Below, piece by piece: positions 5,750-9,231 of a DNA stretch of 9,231 nucleotides. The stretch is from positions 1 through 9,231 of the forward strand of contig JAOZHM010000079.1 in NCBI GenBank assembly GCA_026014845.1, written 5' to 3'. The position numbers were made by a program, and so were the translations under genes. Origin of the DNA: Candidatus Bathyarchaeota archaeon. GTDB lineage: Archaea > Thermoproteota > Bathyarchaeia > Bathyarchaeales > Bathycorpusculaceae. Numbering within the stretch: position 1 is the first letter of the stretch; every line of letters starts with the position of its first letter. The notes below the pieces were generated by a model. It saw only the letters and a list, made by a program, of their open reading frames with translations, did not search any database and was not told where the DNA came from.

Positions 5750-6010
5750 TTGGCGAGGAAGTGTGTGGTTAAGGTTTTGCTTGGCTGGGAGCAGAAGGAG
5801 ATTTTGGATTTGTTAGGTAAGATGATTGGGATAGGCCAGAGCGAAGCCATGACAACAGTGATCATGGAATACGCAAAGGTAATACAACAAAGAATGAGGC
5901 GTTTTAATGGACATGGTAAGCTTGTTGAAAAGACTTGGCTTTCTGGCGCAGACAAAAGTTTATCTGTTTCGGCTAATCAGAGACAAATAACGCAGAAAAA
6001 TGTTCATTAA
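5750..6010 (+). CDS. Small ribbon-helix-helix-like protein, putative regulator
   Basis: This 86-aa soluble protein has residues 5-45 that fit the ribbon-helix-helix pattern of CopG/Arc-type DNA-binding proteins. A short strand (CVVKVLLG) is followed by helix A (EQKEILDLLGKMIG), a turn at IGQ, then helix B beginning SEAMTTVIMEYAKVI. The SEA at the start of helix B is typical. Residues 46-86 form a polar, basic tail of unknown role. The start is uncertain. TTG 5750 is the first possible start (stop in frame at 5741-5743), with GGAG 13 nt before it. GTG 5765 has GAGG only 6 nt before it and would remove five residues. A terminator-like hairpin overlaps the stop codon, and a strong TATA box lies about 90 bp upstream; both favour a real gene. 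It converges on the kinase gene. The function is inferred from pattern only. Confidence 0.55.
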   Translation: MARKCVVKVLLGWEQKEILDLLGKMIGIGQSEAMTTVIMEYAKVIQQRMRRFNGHGKLVEKTWLSGADKSLSVSANQRQITQKNVH

Positions 6011-6033
6011 AGGATGCATTTATCCTTGTTTTT
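6010..6033 (+). terminator. Hairpin plus T-run at the end of the small regulator gene
   Basis: AAGGAT-GCATTT-ATCCTT (6010-6027) followed by GTTTTT is a bacterial-style intrinsic terminator shape. Its first base is the last base of the TAA stop. It sits in the 42-bp gap between two convergent genes and would keep the rightward transcript from running antisense into the kinase gene. Confidence 0.5.
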
Positions 6034-6052
6034 GGCTTAAATAACCACAGGG

Positions 6053-8620
6053 CTATTGAAGTTTGTAGAGTATCTTTCCGTCTTCACCCATTTCAGGTAT
6101 GATTATGGTGAATCTGGCTCCTTTGCCTTGCTTGCCTGTTTCTTTTATGGTCCAACCGTAAACTTCGCACATTTTCCTTATCAAATATAATCCGTAGCCT
6201 GTGCCTTTTCCGTAGCCTTCCCTGAAAATCTTTTCTTTCTCTGCTTTCGGTATGCCTACGCCGTCATCCTCATAAACTAGTTTCAACTGGTCTTTTCGCA
6301 CTTCTTTGTAGGATATTCTAATTTTGCTAACTTTTTCGCCATACTTCAATGAGTTATCGATTAGATTGTAGAAAAGCTGTCTCAGCAACGAGTCTGCCAG
6401 CACTGTTAATCCACGACAATCATTCACCAACTTCACGCCGTGCAAGTCTGCAAAGAGCGAAACTGCCTCTCTAACGCTCTTTTCTACATTCATGTAAGCT
6501 AATTCTTCAACACCCAGTTTCTCGTATGTTCTTGCAAAATCAAAGATTCTTTCCACCTGTCTGACGGCTGATTCAGCATCGTCTAGACACGTTAAGGCTT
6601 CACGGTCACCAGACACCTTCTGTTTAGTCAAGAAAATGTTTCCTGTGACTGCGGAGAGTTTGTTGCGAACGTCATGCCGGGTCAACCTGCCAACCACACG
6701 CATCTTTTCATTCGTCATCTTCAGCTCTTCCATAGTACCTCTCAATGTTTTTTCCGCTTTCTTGCGTTCGGTAATGTCGCGGGCAATGCCTAACACTAAG
6801 GTCTGATCTCTGATCTTTACTGGGAACGTCCTTATTTCCACTGAGACTTGAGTACCATCTTTCCGATTCAAAGTGAGTTCGTCTGGTCCAGTGGGTTTGC
6901 CCAAGGCATTTTTGATCAATAGCTTGGCTGCTTTCGGGAGTTCACTCCGAGGCAGTAGTTTCAACTTCAGGAAACTCTTCCCGATTAATTCACTTCTGCT
7001 ATAACCAGTTAATTCTTCTGCAGCTTTGTTGCCATCAATGAAGTTGCCTTTTAGGTCATTTAAATAGTAAGCATCCGGCGCATATTCGAATAGGATACTT
7101 AGCCGCTCCCTCGAACTTTTCAGTTCCTCATCCATCTTCTTACGTTCTGTTATGTCCCGTCCATAAACGTTGACGTAATCAGCGTCAGCTATTGGTGTGA
7201 GCACAAACGAAAATATCCGGTCTCTATACTTGATCTCAATCTCCTCTTCTAAGCCTGAGCTAACACTATTAGCTATTGATCGACGCAAATAATCGAGTGC
7301 AGGTTGGCCGATCCCACGTTTCCACCCACTCAATAGAGACTGGCCTGCATTATTGGCATACAGGATGGTGCCGTCTTTTGCGATGCGTAACACGGGGTTA
7401 GGGTTCTCGGAGGGAAACTTCGCCAAGTTTTTAATTTTTTCTTCCGCCTGTTTGCGTTCTGTGATGTCCCTGCTTATGCCCACAAATCCTATTGGTTTGC
7501 CATCCATGTCTTTCATGATGGCTACACTCATCTCCACAGGAACTCTACCGCCATCTTTGGTGATAATATTGTACTCTCGACCTTTGACGTATCCCTTTCC
7601 CAGCGTTTCTTTCGCACTTGCTAACGCTTTTTCTCGATCCTCAGGAGCTATAAGGTCGTAGGAACTCTTTCCAATCAAGTCTTTTTTGTCGTCAGTGCCA
7701 TACATTTTCAGTGTAGCCTCATTTACATCTATGATCTTTCCATCCAAATCGCTGATTACGACGCTATCGGAAGTCATCTTTACAGCACTGGATAGGCGGA
7801 TCAACGCTTCCTCGGCTTTCCTGCGTTCGGTAATGTCTCTTAGAATTGTCTGTACACCAACAACTTTGTTGTCTATGACCATAGGGTTACTCCTGTACTC
7901 TACGGCCTTCTTCCCTTTAGGAGTGATTATCTCGATTTTGCCTTCCACTGTTTTTCCTCGAGCTATTTGTACAAGCTCTTTGAGTAGTTTCGGCCAGTAT
8001 TTTTTTGGAACAAACTTGAGCTGGATTTTTCCAATGATATCTTCTCTTTTGAAGCCATATTCTACTGCAGCCTTGTTGATGGAGGTTATCTTTCCTTTCA
8101 AGTCCAACGTGAGGGTGACGTCTTTTGCGTTCTCGAAAAGATTCTTGTATTTCTCTTCGGATTCCCTAAGCATCTCCTCTGCTCTTTTTCTACTTACTGT
8201 TTGATATATGCTATGTGCCAGTTCACCATACACTGTCTCCGGATCGCCACCCTTGTTTAGATATCGATCCGCCCCCAAGTTCAACGCTTTAATCGCAACT
8301 TCTTCCCTACCCTTCCCAGTAAAAATGATAAACGGAACATCGTTACCGCTGTCTCTTAGCTCCTTCAAAAATTCCAGACCATCCTTTCCAGGCATCACAT
8401 AATCCGAAACAATCACGTCAAACGTTTTTTTCTTCATCTTTTCCATGGCTTCTTCAACAGAAGAGGCAGTTTCCACTTGGAACGGGCCTTGCATTTCTAA
8501 GCATTGTTTCGCAACCTTCAAGAAGACAGCTTCATCGTCCACGTGCAAAACCCGTATCGGCGTTTTCTCAGTTAAATCTACAACTACCCCAGTTGAAACC
8601 TCAACATCGGATTCAGCCAC
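6053..8620 (-). CDS. Soluble hybrid histidine kinase: receiver, four PAS, HisKA, HATPase
   Basis: This is an 855-aa cytoplasmic sensor kinase with no membrane segment. The N-terminal receiver (about 22-138) has acidic D28/D29, phospho-acceptor D73 in VSDYVMPGKDG, T101 and K123. Four PAS modules follow (about 152-272, 274-396, 397-498, 500-625), each ending in the same RDITER linker (261, 384, 488 and 614). The dimerisation domain carries H649 in an RHDVRN H-box. The ATPase has N752 and N756 (NLIDN), DDGVGI (785-790) and GTGYGLYL (806-813), so it looks active. With the receiver first and no output domain, it may receive phosphate from another kinase or regulate itself; its partner is not in the window. 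PAS ligands cannot be told. The start is GTG 8620, immediately after an in-frame TAG, with GGAAG (8630-8634) 9 nt ahead. It converges with the small regulator. Confidence 0.93.
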   Translation of the reverse strand: MAESDVEVSTGVVVDLTEKTPIRVLHVDDEAVFLKVAKQCLEMQGPFQVETASSVEEAMEKMKKKTFDVIVSDYVMPGKDGLEFLKELRDSGNDVPFIIFTGKGREEVAIKALNLGADRYLNKGGDPETVYGELAHSIYQTVSRKRAEEMLRESEEKYKNLFENAKDVTLTLDLKGKITSINKAAVEYGFKREDIIGKIQLKFVPKKYWPKLLKELVQIARGKTVEGKIEIITPKGKKAVEYRSNPMVIDNKVVGVQTILRDITERRKAEEALIRLSSAVKMTSDSVVISDLDGKIIDVNEATLKMYGTDDKKDLIGKSSYDLIAPEDREKALASAKETLGKGYVKGREYNIITKDGGRVPVEMSVAIMKDMDGKPIGFVGISRDITERKQAEEKIKNLAKFPSENPNPVLRIAKDGTILYANNAGQSLLSGWKRGIGQPALDYLRRSIANSVSSGLEEEIEIKYRDRIFSFVLTPIADADYVNVYGRDITERKKMDEELKSSRERLSILFEYAPDAYYLNDLKGNFIDGNKAAEELTGYSRSELIGKSFLKLKLLPRSELPKAAKLLIKNALGKPTGPDELTLNRKDGTQVSVEIRTFPVKIRDQTLVLGIARDITERKKAEKTLRGTMEELKMTNEKMRVVGRLTRHDVRNKLSAVTGNIFLTKQKVSGDREALTCLDDAESAVRQVERIFDFARTYEKLGVEELAYMNVEKSVREAVSLFADLHGVKLVNDCRGLTVLADSLLRQLFYNLIDNSLKYGEKVSKIRISYKEVRKDQLKLVYEDDGVGIPKAEKEKIFREGYGKGTGYGLYLIRKMCEVYGWTIKETGKQGKGARFTIIIPEMGEDGKILYKLQ

Positions 8621-8698
8621 CTATCTCAACTTCCTTCATTCAGCCATACACGTAAGCTTGAAACTGTTACCTCAAACTTCCATGTTTAAGGCTAAAAG

Positions 8699-8818
8699 AG
8701 TTGTGAACCAACCGTATGAATCACTAGTTTTCACAATTCAGATTCAGAATCTAATACTTTGCGTGTGCGTGCAAGCTTCCACGCTTTAGTCTCTCTTTTC
8801 CTTTCAGAAAGCGGAGAC
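8699..8818. promoter_or_regulatory. Cluster of four dyads upstream of the kinase gene
   Basis: This spacer between the kinase start (8620) and the amidohydrolase stop (8837) holds four inverted repeats. They are TTGTGAA (8701-8707) with TTCACAA (8730-8736); AGATTC-A-GAATCT (8740-8752); GCGTG-C-AAGCTT-C-CACGC (8767-8784), which is symmetric except for one position; and GTCTC (8789-8793) with GAGAC (8814-8818) enclosing CTTTC-A-GAAAG. The last may be the amidohydrolase terminator. The others lie 80-165 bp before the kinase and could be operators. A clear TATA box for the kinase was not found; the minus-strand stretch near 8681-8698 is the best candidate region. No open frame is supported here. 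Confidence 0.4.
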
Positions 8819-8836
8819 GGATGCTTACTTAGGTGT

Positions 8837-9231
8837 TCAATAATGTCTGCGTAAGACTTTGCCTGGCATCTCCTTTGAGTGTTCACCCTTTTCTATCACT
8901 ACTTTTCCATTCACCATTACGTACTCTATCCCTTCTGAATACTGATGCGGATTGACAAACGTTGCTTTATCCATTATTTCGTCAGCGTTGAAAATAGTGA
9001 TGTCTGCCCACATTCCTTCCCTAATTAAGCCTCTATCCTCTAACCCCAACTTTTGAGCCGGAAAAGAAGTCATTTTCCTAACAGCTTCCTGAAGTATCAA
9101 AATCCTCTCTTCTCTCACGTATTTCCCTAAAATCCTCGGAAAGGTTCCATACGCTCTCGGATGCGGCTTCCCGACGCTTAATATTCCGTAGGTTGCCCTC
9201 GCTGAGCTGTCTGACCCTATCATCGAAAATG
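8837..9231 (-). CDS. N-acyl-D-amino-acid deacylase (D-aminoacylase) family amidohydrolase, C-terminal part
   Basis: The C-terminal 131 or so codons of a leftward gene are visible; the frame stays open to the right edge, so the N-terminal metal-binding part lies outside. The visible part begins at MIGSDSS, whose Asp corresponds to the conserved metal-site Asp of amidohydrolases. The hallmark PHPRAYGTFPRILGKYVRE block follows, then MTSFPAQKLGL and the closing beta-sandwich signature GLIREGMWADITIFN, with NPHQYSEGIEYVMVNG and GEHSKEMPGKVLR at the end. These are typical of the D-aminoacylase branch, which hydrolyses N-acyl-D-amino acids in peptide or cell-wall scavenging. The exact substrate cannot be told from this part, and a dihydroorotase or dihydropyrimidinase assignment fits less well. 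The stop is TGA at 8837. The internal ATG at 9223 is not a start. Confidence 0.85.
   Translation of the reverse strand, partial: FSMIGSDSSARATYGILSVGKPHPRAYGTFPRILGKYVREERILILQEAVRKMTSFPAQKLGLEDRGLIREGMWADITIFNADEIMDKATFVNPHQYSEGIEYVMVNGKVVIEKGEHSKEMPGKVLRRHY

Noticed and set aside
7686..8204. 172-codon plus-strand frame inside the kinase gene
   Set aside because: It is antisense to strongly conserved PAS and linker sequence, Ser/Phe/Leu-rich as shadows of coding DNA often are, and has no domain.

Overview
The window looks archaeal. TATA-like boxes of the TTTAWAT type lie about 25 bp ahead of likely transcript starts. U-rich runs follow several genes, several genes use GTG or TTG starts, and one of the two tRNA genes lacks an encoded CCA. 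The kinase has an HDxxN-type H-box like those of archaeal histidine kinases. Gene content would suit a mesophilic, Bathyarchaeia-like member of the Thermoproteota, but that placement is inference. The DNA is AT-rich, and no mobile element, CRISPR array or integrase was seen.

Layout, left to right. Positions 1-116 are an edge region. Positions 117-2202 hold a leftward pair: thiL (thiamine-monophosphate kinase), then an AmmeMemoRadiSam-type radical SAM enzyme 34 bp downstream. A divergent promoter region (about 2203-2349) separates thiL from a rightward tandem-GNAT acetyltransferase (2350-3291). A tRNA-Thr(CGT) gene follows at 3354-3427. It converges on a leftward class I SAM methyltransferase (3452-4222, TTG start).

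Positions 4223-5750 are gene-poor. They hold a 111-aa Cys-rich protein (4496-4831), a convergent 71-aa four-Cys protein (4962-5177), a long inverted repeat (5227-5299) and a tRNA-Pro(CGG) with encoded CCA (5383-5460). From 5750 come a small ribbon-helix-helix-like protein and, converging on it, an 855-aa soluble receiver-PAS x4-histidine kinase (6053-8620, leftward). Upstream of the kinase is a 216-bp spacer containing four dyads. The window ends in the C-terminal part of a leftward D-aminoacylase-like amidohydrolase (8837-9231).

Most genes look like independent housekeeping or accessory units. Only thiL with the radical SAM gene looks like an operon. The most interesting link is speculative: the small DNA-binding-like gene and the convergent kinase gene both have AGATTC...GAATCT dyads in their upstream regions. 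I see no convincing new multi-gene system. The best leads are the regulatory dyads, the long inverted repeat near tRNA-Pro and the two small Cys-rich proteins.
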